Below, in pieces: positions 53,463 to 61,583 of a stretch of DNA of 64,000 nt. A program made the translations under genes and the position numbers. The notes beneath the pieces were generated by a model that ran no database searches, was not told where the DNA came from, and was given only the letters and a program-made list of their open reading frames with translations. The DNA comes from JACVRW01 sp963771715. Lineage in GTDB: Bacteria; Actinomycetota; Thermoleophilia; Solirubrobacterales; Thermoleophilaceae. Positions within the stretch are counted from its first letter, which is position 1. Every line of letters starts with the position of its first letter. The stretch is from assembly GCA_963771715.1 (NCBI GenBank), contig CAVYUQ010000011.1:322572-386571 (forward strand), written 5' to 3'.

Positions 53463-54509
53463 CTACGAGCTGCGCGCCGGCTCGATCCGGCCGCGCACCT
53501 CGCCGAGCGGCTCGCCGCTCAGGACGACCTCGTCGCCGTCCTCGAGGAACGTGCGCGTCGAGCCGTCCGCCAGCTCGATCGGCTCCTGTCCGTTCCAGCT
53601 CAGCTCGATCAGGCTGCCGCGCTCCTCGCGCTCCGGGCCAGAGATCGTGCCCGTGGCGAGCAGGTCGCCCGTGCGCAGGCTCGCGCCGTTCACCGTCAGG
53701 TGGGCGATCTGCTGGGAGATCGACCAGTACAGGTGGCGTGTGTTGGAGCGGGCGATCACAGCACCGTTGAGCTCGACCGTCAATGCAATGTCGAACGCCC
53801 ACGGCTCCTCCGCGAGGTACGGGAGCGGCGCAGGGTCCTGCGGCTCGCGCGGCACGCGGCGGTCGGCGAGCTGGTCGAGCGGCACGACCCAATGGCTCAC
53901 CGAGGTGGCGAACGACTTGCCGAGGAACGGCCCGAGCGGCTGGTACTCCCAGGCCTGGATGTCGCGCGCCGACCAGTCGTTCACCAGCACCATGCCGAAC
54001 ACGTGGTCGAGCGCCCGCTCCATGGGCACCGGCTCGCCCATCGTGCTCGGCGTGCCGATCACGAAGCCGCCCTCGAGCTCGATGTCCAGGCGGGCGCTCG
54101 GCCCGAACTCGGGGCCGGGGCGCTGCCCGACTGGGCGGCGAATGGGCGTGCCAGTTGGCACAACGGTCCCTGACCGCCCGTGGTAGCCCACCGGCAGATG
54201 GCGCCAGTTCGGAAGCAGCGGTTCGGCGTCCGGCCGGAACATGCGCCCCAGGTTCGTCGCGTGGTCCAGCGACGAGTAGAAGTCCACGTAGTCCGCGACC
54301 TCGAATGGCATCGCGAGCTCGGGATCCGAGACCTCGCGGCCCTCGTCGAGCCTGCCGCGGACCTGTCGCCAGACCTCGGGGCCGGCGGCCATCAGTGCGT
54401 TCAGTGAGGGCGTGTCCAGGACCGGGTCGAGCGCGCGCAGGTCGAGCACGCGTCCGTCGACGCGCGCGCACACGCCACCGCCGCGCAGCACGCCATAGGC
54501 GAGCGTCAC
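53463..54509 (-). CDS. Fumarylacetoacetate hydrolase-family protein (short form)
   Basis: A 348-residue protein. Residues about 75-100 (DYVDFYSSLDHATNLGRMFR) and PVGYHGRSGTVVPTGTPIRR match fumarylacetoacetases. The metal-binding ligands E/E/D are in LDIELEGGFVIGTPSTMGEP and VFGMVLVNDWSARDIQAWEY. The catalytic region LGKSFATSVSHWVVPLDQL follows, and TGTISGPEREERGSLIELSW near the end is typical. It is about 70 residues shorter than mammalian and proteobacterial forms, mainly at the N-terminus. It catalyses the last step of tyrosine breakdown in the family; substrate here inferred. Overlaps the upstream unknown gene by ATGA. Confidence 0.9.
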   Translation of the reverse strand: MTLAYGVLRGGGVCARVDGRVLDLRALDPVLDTPSLNALMAAGPEVWRQVRGRLDEGREVSDPELAMPFEVADYVDFYSSLDHATNLGRMFRPDAEPLLPNWRHLPVGYHGRSGTVVPTGTPIRRPVGQRPGPEFGPSARLDIELEGGFVIGTPSTMGEPVPMERALDHVFGMVLVNDWSARDIQAWEYQPLGPFLGKSFATSVSHWVVPLDQLADRRVPREPQDPAPLPYLAEEPWAFDIALTVELNGAVIARSNTRHLYWSISQQIAHLTVNGASLRTGDLLATGTISGPEREERGSLIELSWNGQEPIELADGSTRTFLEDGDEVVLSGEPLGEVRGRIEPARSS

Positions 54510-55231
54510 GACAGCAGCCCCAGCTCGCGCAGGTCGTCGACGGGCTCGCGCCAGCTACAGCTGCCGAAGCTTGTGAAGAGCGAGCGGTCGGCGTCGGCGA
54601 AGTCGATCGCGCTCGGGTTCTCCTCGGCGAGAACCGCCGCGAGCCGGCTCGGCGGCGCGGTGGTGGCCGCCAGCAGGTTCAGGAAGCCGTGCTCCTCGCC
54701 GCGCCGGACGGGGTGGTGCAGGCCCGCGGTGGCCTTGAAGGGCACGCCCGCCTCGCGGCAGCAGGCGATCACGAGCGCCACCTGCTCGACCGACGGGATC
54801 GACGCGCCGCCGCAGCGCAGCTTCACTCGCCCGCCGATCGCCGCCACGGCGCCGATCGCCGCTGGAACGGAGTCGCGCCAGCTCTCGTCGAGCACCAGCT
54901 CGAAGTACGTCTCCACGCCGAGCGGCTGGAGCGCGCGGTAGGAAGCCACGAGGTCGGCGGACTCCGGTCGCGGGCCGTCGAGCACGAGCTCCACAGCCTC
55001 GACACCGTCCGCGCCCTCCAGGAGCTCCGCGTCATCCGCGCCCGCGAGCACGACACTCAGCGGCGCGTGCTCCGCCGGCAGCTCCGCGAGGCGCGCCGCA
55101 GGAACCACGAACCGGTTGAGCAGACGGGCGTGCTCGCTCTCGCGCGCGGCGCGGTCCTCCGCGAGCGCCTCCGGGAGCGACATGCTCGCCGGCGGGAACA
55201 GCGCGGCGTGGTCGATCAGGCGGTCGAGCAC
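54506..55231 (-). CDS. Conserved-looking protein of unknown function, coupled to fumarylacetoacetase
   Basis: A 241-residue protein beginning VLDRLIDHAALFPPASMSLP from GTG at 55231 (TAGTG overlap with the beta-lactamase-fold gene). The sequence alternates strands and helices like a TIM-barrel: VVLAGADDAELLEGADGVEA, VELVLDGPRPESADLVASYR, GGRVKLRCGGASIPSVEQVA and VPFKATAGLHHPVRRGEEHG. Possible active-site residues are Lys in VKLRCGG and FKATAGLHHP. I do not recognise the family. Its position between a hydrolase and fumarylacetoacetase suggests aromatic-acid catabolism. Confidence 0.65.
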   Translation of the reverse strand: MLDRLIDHAALFPPASMSLPEALAEDRAARESEHARLLNRFVVPAARLAELPAEHAPLSVVLAGADDAELLEGADGVEAVELVLDGPRPESADLVASYRALQPLGVETYFELVLDESWRDSVPAAIGAVAAIGGRVKLRCGGASIPSVEQVALVIACCREAGVPFKATAGLHHPVRRGEEHGFLNLLAATTAPPSRLAAVLAEENPSAIDFADADRSLFTSFGSCSWREPVDDLRELGLLS

Positions 55232-55971
55232 TACCCGCGCTTGACGCGGCTTCCGGGCACGATGTCGTCGCTGCCGTCGGGCCAGCGCACCCATGCCTTG
55301 TTGCCGCCGTCGTAGTCGGGCGCCCACAGGACCAGCGTGGCCTCCTGCCCCTCGACGGTGCAGCTCTCGCTGCCCTCCTCGTCGAGCCCGCGCCACAGGC
55401 GGACGAACGCGTTCGACTCCCACTCCTCGCCCACCGTCGTCGGGTCGGTGTGCCCCGGATGCAGGCGCGTCTCCGGAGGCAGCTTCATCAGCACGTCCAT
55501 GATCGAGTGCTTGAGGTCCTCGAAGCTGGTGGAGCCCGGCGCGCGCACGCCGCCGACCGAGCCCTTGAAGAGCGTGTCGCCCGTGAACACGTCGGTGCCG
55601 TTCACCACGAAGTTGAGCATCCCGGCCGTGTGGCCGGGCGTGAGCAGCGACTCGATCCGCAGGCCGCCCACCTCGAGCGTCTCGCCCGGCTCGATCGTGC
55701 GGTCCACGTCGTCCAGCAGGGCAGCCTCGATCGGGTGGGCCAGGATCTCCACCCCGTGGCGCTCCTTCCAGACCGAGTTCTCCGCCACGTGGTCTCCGTG
55801 GTGGTGGGTCAGGAGCAGCAGCTCCACGTCGAGCCCGTGGCGATCCGCCGCCTCGAGCAGCGGACCCGATGGCCCGCCCGAGTCGATCACGACCGCCTTC
55901 CCGTTCTCCTCGTCGCCGACGAGGTAGGCGTTGGAGAGCCAGTCCGGCTGCATTGAGCGCTCGATGATCAT
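55231..55971 (-). CDS. Metallo-beta-lactamase-fold hydrolase (glyoxalase II-like)
   Basis: A 246-residue MBL-fold protein. The metal motif T-H-x-H-x-D-H is in LLLTHHHGDHVAENSVW. Further ligands are His in LLTPGHTAGMLNFVV, Asp in DVFTGDTLFKGSVGGVR and His in RLHPGHTDPTTVGEEW. The C-terminal 60 residues (YDGGNKAWVRWPDGSDDIVP) add a small beta domain of the kind seen in hydroxyacylglutathione hydrolase relatives. It heads the operon with the unknown gene and fumarylacetoacetase. Substrate not assigned. Confidence 0.88.
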   Translation of the reverse strand: MIIERSMQPDWLSNAYLVGDEENGKAVVIDSGGPSGPLLEAADRHGLDVELLLLTHHHGDHVAENSVWKERHGVEILAHPIEAALLDDVDRTIEPGETLEVGGLRIESLLTPGHTAGMLNFVVNGTDVFTGDTLFKGSVGGVRAPGSTSFEDLKHSIMDVLMKLPPETRLHPGHTDPTTVGEEWESNAFVRLWRGLDEEGSESCTVEGQEATLVLWAPDYDGGNKAWVRWPDGSDDIVPGSRVKRG

Positions 55972-56000
55972 GGTCGGCCGCAGCCTAGTATGCGGCTCGC

Positions 56001-57083
56001 GTGGAGGAGCTCCGAGCCCAGTTCCCGGTCCTCGAGCGGGTCGCGTACATGAACGCCGGCACGAACGGGCCGGTGCCCCGGCGCGCGTTCGAGGCGGCCG
56101 AGGCGTCGCTGCGCGAGCAGCTCGAGGAGGGCCGCAGCAGCAAGCCGTGGTTCGATCGCCAGATCGAGCGGATCGACCTGCTCCGCGAGCGCGCCGCGGG
56201 GCTCCTCGGCGCGACGCAGGCGGACGTCGCGCTGACCGGCTCCACCACCGACGGCATCAACGCGGTGCTGCACGCCCTCGACCTGGGCCCCGGCGACGAG
56301 ATCCTCACGAGCGACGAGGAGCACCCCGGCGTGCTCGGCCCGATCGCCACCGCCCGCGACACCCGCGGCGTCAGCGTGCGCATGGTGCCGTTCGCCGAGC
56401 TCCCGGGCGAGGTTCGCCCGGGGACGCGCGTGGTCGTGACCTCGCACGTCTCGTGGGCCACGGGGCGCGTGATGGACACGGCCCCGCTCGCGGCGTCCGA
56501 CGCGCTGGTCGTGCTCGACGGCGCGCAGGGGCTCGGCGCCGTCCCGGTGGACGTGCGCGCGCTCGGCTGCGACTTCTACGCCGCCTCGGGTCAGAAGTGG
56601 CTCTGCGGCCCCGGCGGGATGGGCTATCTGTACGCGAATCCCGAGCTCGTGCCGAGCCTGCCGGCGCCGTGGAGCGGCTACCACGCGATGGAGTGGGCGG
56701 AGCACGCGCTCGTGCCCGCGCTCCAGCCCGACGCGCGCCGCCTGACGACCGGCTTCCCGGTCCCACATCACGTCGAGTGGTCGCACGCCTCGCTCGACGT
56801 GCTGGAGGAGCCCGGCTTCGACCAGGTGTACGCCCGCGCGAGCGATCTCGCGGAGCGCCTCGCAGCCACGCTGCGCGACCGCGGCGTGGCGGTCGCTCCG
56901 CGCGGCCGCTCCACGCTCGTCTCGTTCGAGGTGCCCGAGCCGGAGACCTTCGCCGAGCAGGCCGCGGACCGCGGGATCGTGATCCGCTTTCTTCCCGGCC
57001 GGCCGTGGGCGCGCGCGTCGGTGGGCGCGTGGAACAGCGAGGACGAGATCGCGCGGCTGGCGGAGCTGGCTAGTCGGCCGTGA
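56001..57083 (+). CDS. Class V aminotransferase (cysteine-desulfurase/isopenicillin-epimerase-like)
   Basis: A 360-residue PLP-dependent fold type I enzyme. VAYMNAGTNGPVPRRAFEAA is the conserved start. VALTGSTTDGINAVLHALDL binds the phosphate of PLP. TSDEEHPGVLGPIATARDTR and VVLDGAQGLGAVPVDVRALG precede the Schiff-base Lys in YAASGQKWLCGPGGMGYLY. The tail GIVIRFLPGRPWARASVGAW is typical of the EgtE/IPN-epimerase group. The exact reaction is not known. GTG at 56001 has TAGTAT 9 nt upstream. Its end overlaps the convergent small membrane protein gene by 14 bp. Confidence 0.88.
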   Translation: MEELRAQFPVLERVAYMNAGTNGPVPRRAFEAAEASLREQLEEGRSSKPWFDRQIERIDLLRERAAGLLGATQADVALTGSTTDGINAVLHALDLGPGDEILTSDEEHPGVLGPIATARDTRGVSVRMVPFAELPGEVRPGTRVVVTSHVSWATGRVMDTAPLAASDALVVLDGAQGLGAVPVDVRALGCDFYAASGQKWLCGPGGMGYLYANPELVPSLPAPWSGYHAMEWAEHALVPALQPDARRLTTGFPVPHHVEWSHASLDVLEEPGFDQVYARASDLAERLAATLRDRGVAVAPRGRSTLVSFEVPEPETFAEQAADRGIVIRFLPGRPWARASVGAWNSEDEIARLAELASRP

Positions 57084-57310
57084 GGATCACGATGGCGAAC
57101 ACGATGGCTGCGATCACCGTCACGAAGCCGGCCACCCCGAGCACCCCGTAGATCGCCGCCTCGCCGGCCCGGCCCTCGCGGCCGAACTCGAGCGCGCGCG
57201 TGGAGCCGAGCAGCGCGAAGCCCCACGCGGCCGTGACTCCCACGCCCGCGAACGAGGGACACCCAGATCACCTGGAGCAGGGCGTCCCAGTCGACGACCG
57301 TTGCGATCAC
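57070..57310 (-). CDS. Small two-helix membrane protein in the phosphate-transport operon, frame-broken
   Basis: GTG at 57310 (VIATVVDWDALLQVIWVSLV) overlaps the pit stop as GTGA. A frame break near 57252 follows; the rest reads AGVGVTAAWGFALLGSTRAL, then EFGREGRAGEAAIYGVLGVA and GFVTVIAAIVFAIVILTAD. It makes about 79 residues with two membrane helices and a basic loop. The span is 241 nt, one base over a multiple of three. Possible accessory protein of the PiT transporter. Its 3' end overlaps the aminotransferase gene. Confidence 0.7.
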
Positions 57311-58438
57311 GAGGCGCTCTCCGGCGCCGGCACCACGCCTGGAGCCGCGCCCTGGTGTGAGCGCCGCACGAACAGCACCACCGTCCCGATCAGGATCAGG
57401 GTGGAGACGACGATCGGCCCGGCGGCGCCCGTGCCGAACACGCGCGTGATCAGGTACGTGGCCGCGCCGATGATCGCCGCCGCCGGCAGCGTGAGCACCC
57501 AGGCCACCACGATGTTGCCGGCCACTCCCCAGCGCACCGCGGAGAGCCGCTTGGCGGCGCCCGACCCGATCACGGCGCCGGAGATCGTGTGCGTGGTCGA
57601 GAGCGGGAAGCCCACGTGCGACGCCGCCAGGATCACCGTCGATCCGGCGCCCTGCGCGGCGAAGCCCTGCGCCGCGTCCATCTTGTGGATCCGGCTGCCC
57701 ATCGTCTTGATGATCCGCCACCCGCCGACGTAGGTGCCGAGGGCGATCGCCGTCGCGGCGAGACACGACCACCCAGTCGGGCACGTGGAAGTCGTCCGAT
57801 GCGATCGTCCCGTTCGCGACGAGCGCGAGCGTGATCACGCCCATCGTCTTCTGGGCGTCGTTGGTTCCGTGCGCGAGGGCGAGCAGTCCACCCGAGAGCA
57901 CCTGGCCGAAGCGGAACCCGCCCGAGACCGGCCCTGGGCGCATGCGCCCGACGATCCGGTAGAGCATGAGGATCGCGATACCGCCGACGATGAAGGCCAG
58001 GGTCGGGGCCACGAGCGCGGGGACCATCACCTTGCCGATCACGCCCTCCTCGAAGAAGACCGCGTCGGCGCCTTCGGCCACGAACACGGCGCCGACCATC
58101 CCGCCGATCAGGGCGTGGGAGGAGCTCGAGGGCAGGCCGAAGTACCAGGTGATCAGGTTCCACGCGATCGCCCCGACCAGGCCGCCGAAGACCGCCAGCA
58201 GGCCGATCGAGTTCGCCTGGATCTCCACCACGTCCTTGGCGACCGTCGCGGCCACCTCGAGCGAGACGAACGCGCCGACGAAGTTCAGGATCGCCGCGTA
58301 GCCGACCGCGAGCCTGGGCGGCATCGCGCGCGTGGAGATCGACGTGGCGACGACGTTCGCGGTGTCGTGAAAGCCGTTCGTGAAGTCGAAGATCAGCGCC
58401 GTCGCGACGACGATCACGACGATGATCTCGCTGCCCAT
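57307..58438 (-). CDS. pit: Low-affinity inorganic phosphate transporter (PiT family), frame-broken
   Basis: A Pi:cation symporter of about 376 residues. The N-terminal repeat has LIFDFTNGFHDTANVVATSI and NLITWYFGLPSSSSHALIGG. The second repeat has LLALAHGTNDAQKTMGVITL and LAASHVGFPLSTTHTISGAV. These duplicated G-x-D-x-A-N/S-S-S-H and N-D-A-Q-K motifs are diagnostic. The frame breaks near 57766 after PDWVVV; the correct continuation is AATAIALGTYVGGWRIIKTM. The span is one base over a multiple of three. It follows the DUF47 gene by 16 bp, a common PiT partner arrangement. Confidence 0.92.
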
Positions 58439-58454
58439 GGGCGGTCGTACCCGT

Positions 58455-59078
58455 CTAGGAGTTCTTGATGACGATGCCTTGGAGGATGTTTGCCACGTGC
58501 TCGGTGGCGTCGATCGCCTCTTCGAGGCGCTCGAAGATGTCCTTCCAGCGGATCACGACCATCGGGTCGATCCCCGTGTCGAACAGTGAGGCGATCGCCT
58601 CGCGTACGATGCGGTCGCCGTCGTTCTCGAGCCTGTTGAGCTCGACGGTGTAGTGGGTGATGTCCCGGAACCCGCGCAGGCGCGGCATCGCCTCGGCGAT
58701 CTGGCGCGCGGCCGCGTGCAGGACGCGAGCGAGGTCCTGCGCCTGCGCCATCGGCGCCTCGATCTTGTAGAGCCCGAGGTAGTCGGCGACCTCCTCGGTG
58801 AAGTCGACCACGTCGTCGAGCGCGGAGGCCAGCTCGTAGATGTCCTCGCGGTCGATCGGCGTGACGAACGTCTGGTTGAGGCGCTGGATGATGTCGTGCG
58901 TGATCCGGTCGCCCGCCTGCTCGCAGATCAGGATCTCGCGGGCGAGCTCGTTGCGCTCGGGGTACTCGTTCAGCAGCTCCTCGAGCAGCCCGGCCGCGCG
59001 CTGGATGTTGCCGCCGGCCTCCTCGAACAGGTCGAAGAACTCACGGTCACGTGGGGCGAGGACATTGGCGAGGCGCAC
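58455..59078 (-). CDS. DUF47/PhoU-like partner of PiT
   Basis: A protein of about 207 residues, all helical. The start VRLANVLAPRDREFFDLFEE at GTG 59078 matches the family opening; a further GTG at 59096 would add six residues. PhoU-like repeats contain EILICEQAGDRITHDIIQRL and LNRLENDGDRIVREAIASLF, both with E/D-x-x-x-D-x-x metal-binding positions. IDREDIYELASALDDVVDF is the family hallmark. It likely modulates the adjacent phosphate transporter, as in other pit-DUF47 pairs. Confidence 0.9.
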   Translation of the reverse strand: MRLANVLAPRDREFFDLFEEAGGNIQRAAGLLEELLNEYPERNELAREILICEQAGDRITHDIIQRLNQTFVTPIDREDIYELASALDDVVDFTEEVADYLGLYKIEAPMAQAQDLARVLHAAARQIAEAMPRLRGFRDITHYTVELNRLENDGDRIVREAIASLFDTGIDPMVVIRWKDIFERLEEAIDATEHVANILQGIVIKNS

Positions 59079-59096
59079 GCGGCGGGACGCTAGCAC

Positions 59097-59763
59097 TCAG
59101 TCCACTTGGAACCGCGCAAGCTCCATGCGGCGCGCGGGCAGCTCCCCCACCCGTTCTCTGCACCGCGGCCACGGACGCCTCCCAGTCGTACTCCACCCGC
59201 CGGCGCTCCACGCGATCGCCGTCGATCACCGCGTAGGCGGCGCGGTGGTCGCCGTCCCACGGCATTCCGACGCTGCCGGGGTTCACCAGCTCGATGCCGC
59301 CGGGACCGCGACGGCCGAACGAGATGTGGATGTGCCCGCACACAACCCGCTTCGCCTCGACGCCCATGAGCAGCTCCGCGTCGCGCTCGCCCGGCTCGGG
59401 GAAGAACGTCTCCATGTCCGAGCTCGGCGAGGCGTGGCAGTAGAGCGTGCCGTCGATCGCGACCGACTCCGGCAGGGTGCTCAGCTCGTCCACGAGCTCG
59501 GCGCCCAGCAGCTCCGCCGTGCGCTCTGCGATTGCGTCGATCGGCGCGGGCGCGTCGTGCCGGTCCACCAGCCAGCGATCGGCGTTGCCACGGATCCAGG
59601 TGGCGTTCTCGAGCTCCTTCAGGCGCTCGACGGTCTCCCGCGGCCACGCTCCCGCGGTGGCGTAGTCGCCGCCCAGCACAAAGCCCTCGACCTCCCCGGC
59701 GTCCGCCAGCACCGCCTCGAGCGCGGGCAGGTTGCCGTGGATGTCGTACAGAAGCGCAAGCAA
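59097..59763 (-). CDS. Metallophosphoesterase, frame-broken at the 3' end
   Basis: A calcineurin-like phosphoesterase of about 221 residues. The metal motifs are LLYDIHGNLPALEAVLADAG (D-x-H), FVLGGDYATAGAWPRETVER (GD), ATWIRGNADRWLVDRHDAPA (GN), GTLYCHASPSSDMETFFPEP and RVVCGHIHISFGRRGPGGIE (GHxH). The C-terminus shifts frame near 59145; restoring one base yields VGELPARRMELARFQVD and a stop at 59097. The start is the TTG at 59763, the only close option in frame. It is tandem with the DUF47 gene. Small diadenosine or cyclic-nucleotide substrates are typical; the real one is unknown. Confidence 0.85.
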
Positions 59764-59857
59764 CGATGTGCACGCTATCCGCCCAGACGTTTCGGCTGCC
59801 GCCGAACCGGAACGCTCTGTGTGAGAGGGACTCGATTCCGAGGAGGCTCGGAACCAG

Positions 59858-60030
59858 ATGGAGAAGAGAACGCAGGGCACGGCCCGACGGCGCGAGCAGC
59901 CGCGGCGCATGCGGAACGTCACGAGGACCTGCCCACGTGGCGCAGGACCCGTCCGCGCAGCAATCCCGAGGTGGACCGCGCGGATCTAGAGCGCAGCACC
60001 GAGCGGCTCGAGATGCTGCTCGGGCACTAG
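59858..60030 (+). CDS. Possible small basic protein, frame-broken
   Basis: An ATG at 59858 with a purine-rich GAGGAGG upstream opens MEKRTQGTARRREQPRRMRN. A shift of one base near 59915 would join it to ERHEDLPTWRRTRPRSNPEV and then DRADLERSTERLEMLLGH with a stop at 60030. The C-terminal part looks like a real amphipathic helix. The span is not a multiple of three. Weak case. The rest of the 59764-60186 gap contains no other gene that I can support. Confidence 0.3.
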
Positions 60031-60186
60031 CCTCGCGCGAAAGCGAACCGCGTCGTCACACGTTGTTGGATCGGGGCGGCGTGCGTCCCGCGACGCGACG
60101 GATCGCTTACTTAGAAGGGCTATCCCGGGCTATCGCGACAGTGGGACTGTGAAGCGCCGCCCCCACTCGTCGTACGACGCGGCCGG

Positions 60187-61560
60187 TTACTTCACCTCGA
60201 GGGTCTGGGCCATGGTGGTCGGGTGGACGAGGCAGACGAGCCTGTACGTGCCCTTCACGTGCGGAGTGACCCTGTACGAGCCCTGAGTGCGCCCCCAGTA
60301 GACCGATGAGAACCCGCGCGGGCCGTTGGCGACGGTCACGCTGTGCGGCTTGCTGCCACCGAAGCGCCAGGTGATCGTCTCACCCGCCTTCGCCGTGATC
60401 CTGCCCGGTCGGAAGAAGTCGTCGCCGATGTCGAGCGGGGCGCCCTCGAAGGGCGCGAACGCGCCGTGCGGCTTGGACAGCTGCGGCACGACCAGGTCGT
60501 GGTTGGGGGTCCGGTCGAAGCGCTTCGGGCGGTTGATCTCGACGATGTCGTCCGGAATCGGCCCGCAGCGCTTGACCGAGTCGTCTGCCACGAACCAGGT
60601 GGACCAGAAGCCCATCGACGCCACGTGCAGGTTGTGGTTGTCGTGCACAGCGGTTCGCCGCAGCACCTCGCCCTGTGCGACCGGGATGCCCTTCGCGGTC
60701 GCGTACGCGCCCGTGCCGATCGGGCCCGGCTCGTGCAGGATCGGGCGGATCGTGTTGTAGGGGTGGTCCGGCGGCCCGTAGTACACCGGCGCCTTGAACA
60801 GCCGCCGCTTGCAGGTGCGGCTGTCGAGCGTCTGGTACTTGCCTCCGCCGTGCTGGTGTGAGGAGGCAACCAGCATCCGGCCGCTGAATGGCGCCGTCCA
60901 GTCGCTTGACTGAACGAAGTTCGAGCCCCTTCGGCCGCCGCCCGGTACGTCGTAGGACATGCCGTTCGCCAGGTGCGAGCAGTCGCCGATCACGACCGGC
61001 ATCACCGACGTGCGCTTCTCGGTCGTGTACCAGACCTTCGTGCGCACATAGAAGCTCTTCGGGCGCTTGTAGTGGTTCATCACCATCGCGGTGAGGCGCC
61101 AGTCCGGGGCGCTGCCGTCGGCCGCACGGTTATTGATGCCGTACACCTTGCGCGCGCTCGCCGGCAGGGTCAGCTGCGTGCGCCCGAGCGGGTGCTCCTC
61201 GCCGCGGCCACTGAGGAAGCCGGACCCTTGCCAGCAACTGCCAGCCCCCTGGTCCACCCGGCCAGGGGCAAAGTAGAGGAAGTGATGAACCATCATCTTC
61301 GCGATCGGAAGCGGCTTGGCCTTCGGGTCCTTCGAGTCGACGAGCGCCATCTCCTTGAAGCCGAGGATGTACCCCGGCTTCGCCGGGGCGGCGCTGCCGT
61401 CGGCACTCAGCACGACCTGGTGGGTGTCGTGCACGTATGGGAGCGAGTCGATCTTCGGCGAGTACAGCGTGAGGAGCCGCTCGTTGGCTTCGGCCGCCGG
61501 CGCCACAAACGCGACGCCGACGATCGCCGCAGCCATCCCAGACATCAGCGCCTTGCGCAT
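60187..61560 (-). CDS. Secreted copper-protein: monooxygenase-like domain with C-terminal cupredoxin
   Basis: A 457-residue protein. A signal peptide (MRKALMSGMAAAIVGVAFVA, cleavage near PAAEA) is followed by a domain with MMVHHFLYFAPG (His pair) and SSHQHGGGKYQTLDSR (H-x-H), plus VHDNHNLHVASMGFWSTWF. This is the His arrangement of ascorbate-dependent copper monooxygenases of the PHM/DBM type. The last 110 residues form a cupredoxin: ITAKAGETITWRFGGSKPHS, then SVTVANGPRGF and GTYRLVCLVHPTTMAQTLEV with His, Cys, His, Met ligands. Function is inferred as copper-dependent oxidation outside the cell. Adjacent to an S15-like secreted hydrolase. Confidence 0.75.
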   Translation of the reverse strand: MRKALMSGMAAAIVGVAFVAPAAEANERLLTLYSPKIDSLPYVHDTHQVVLSADGSAAPAKPGYILGFKEMALVDSKDPKAKPLPIAKMMVHHFLYFAPGRVDQGAGSCWQGSGFLSGRGEEHPLGRTQLTLPASARKVYGINNRAADGSAPDWRLTAMVMNHYKRPKSFYVRTKVWYTTEKRTSVMPVVIGDCSHLANGMSYDVPGGGRRGSNFVQSSDWTAPFSGRMLVASSHQHGGGKYQTLDSRTCKRRLFKAPVYYGPPDHPYNTIRPILHEPGPIGTGAYATAKGIPVAQGEVLRRTAVHDNHNLHVASMGFWSTWFVADDSVKRCGPIPDDIVEINRPKRFDRTPNHDLVVPQLSKPHGAFAPFEGAPLDIGDDFFRPGRITAKAGETITWRFGGSKPHSVTVANGPRGFSSVYWGRTQGSYRVTPHVKGTYRLVCLVHPTTMAQTLEVK

Positions 61561-61583
61561 ATCTCCGACCCTATCGCGGCCGC

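Noticed and set aside
59858..60030. A firmly supported small gene in the gap after the phosphoesterase.
   Set aside because: Kept only as a low-confidence feature because the frame must shift once and no family is recognised.
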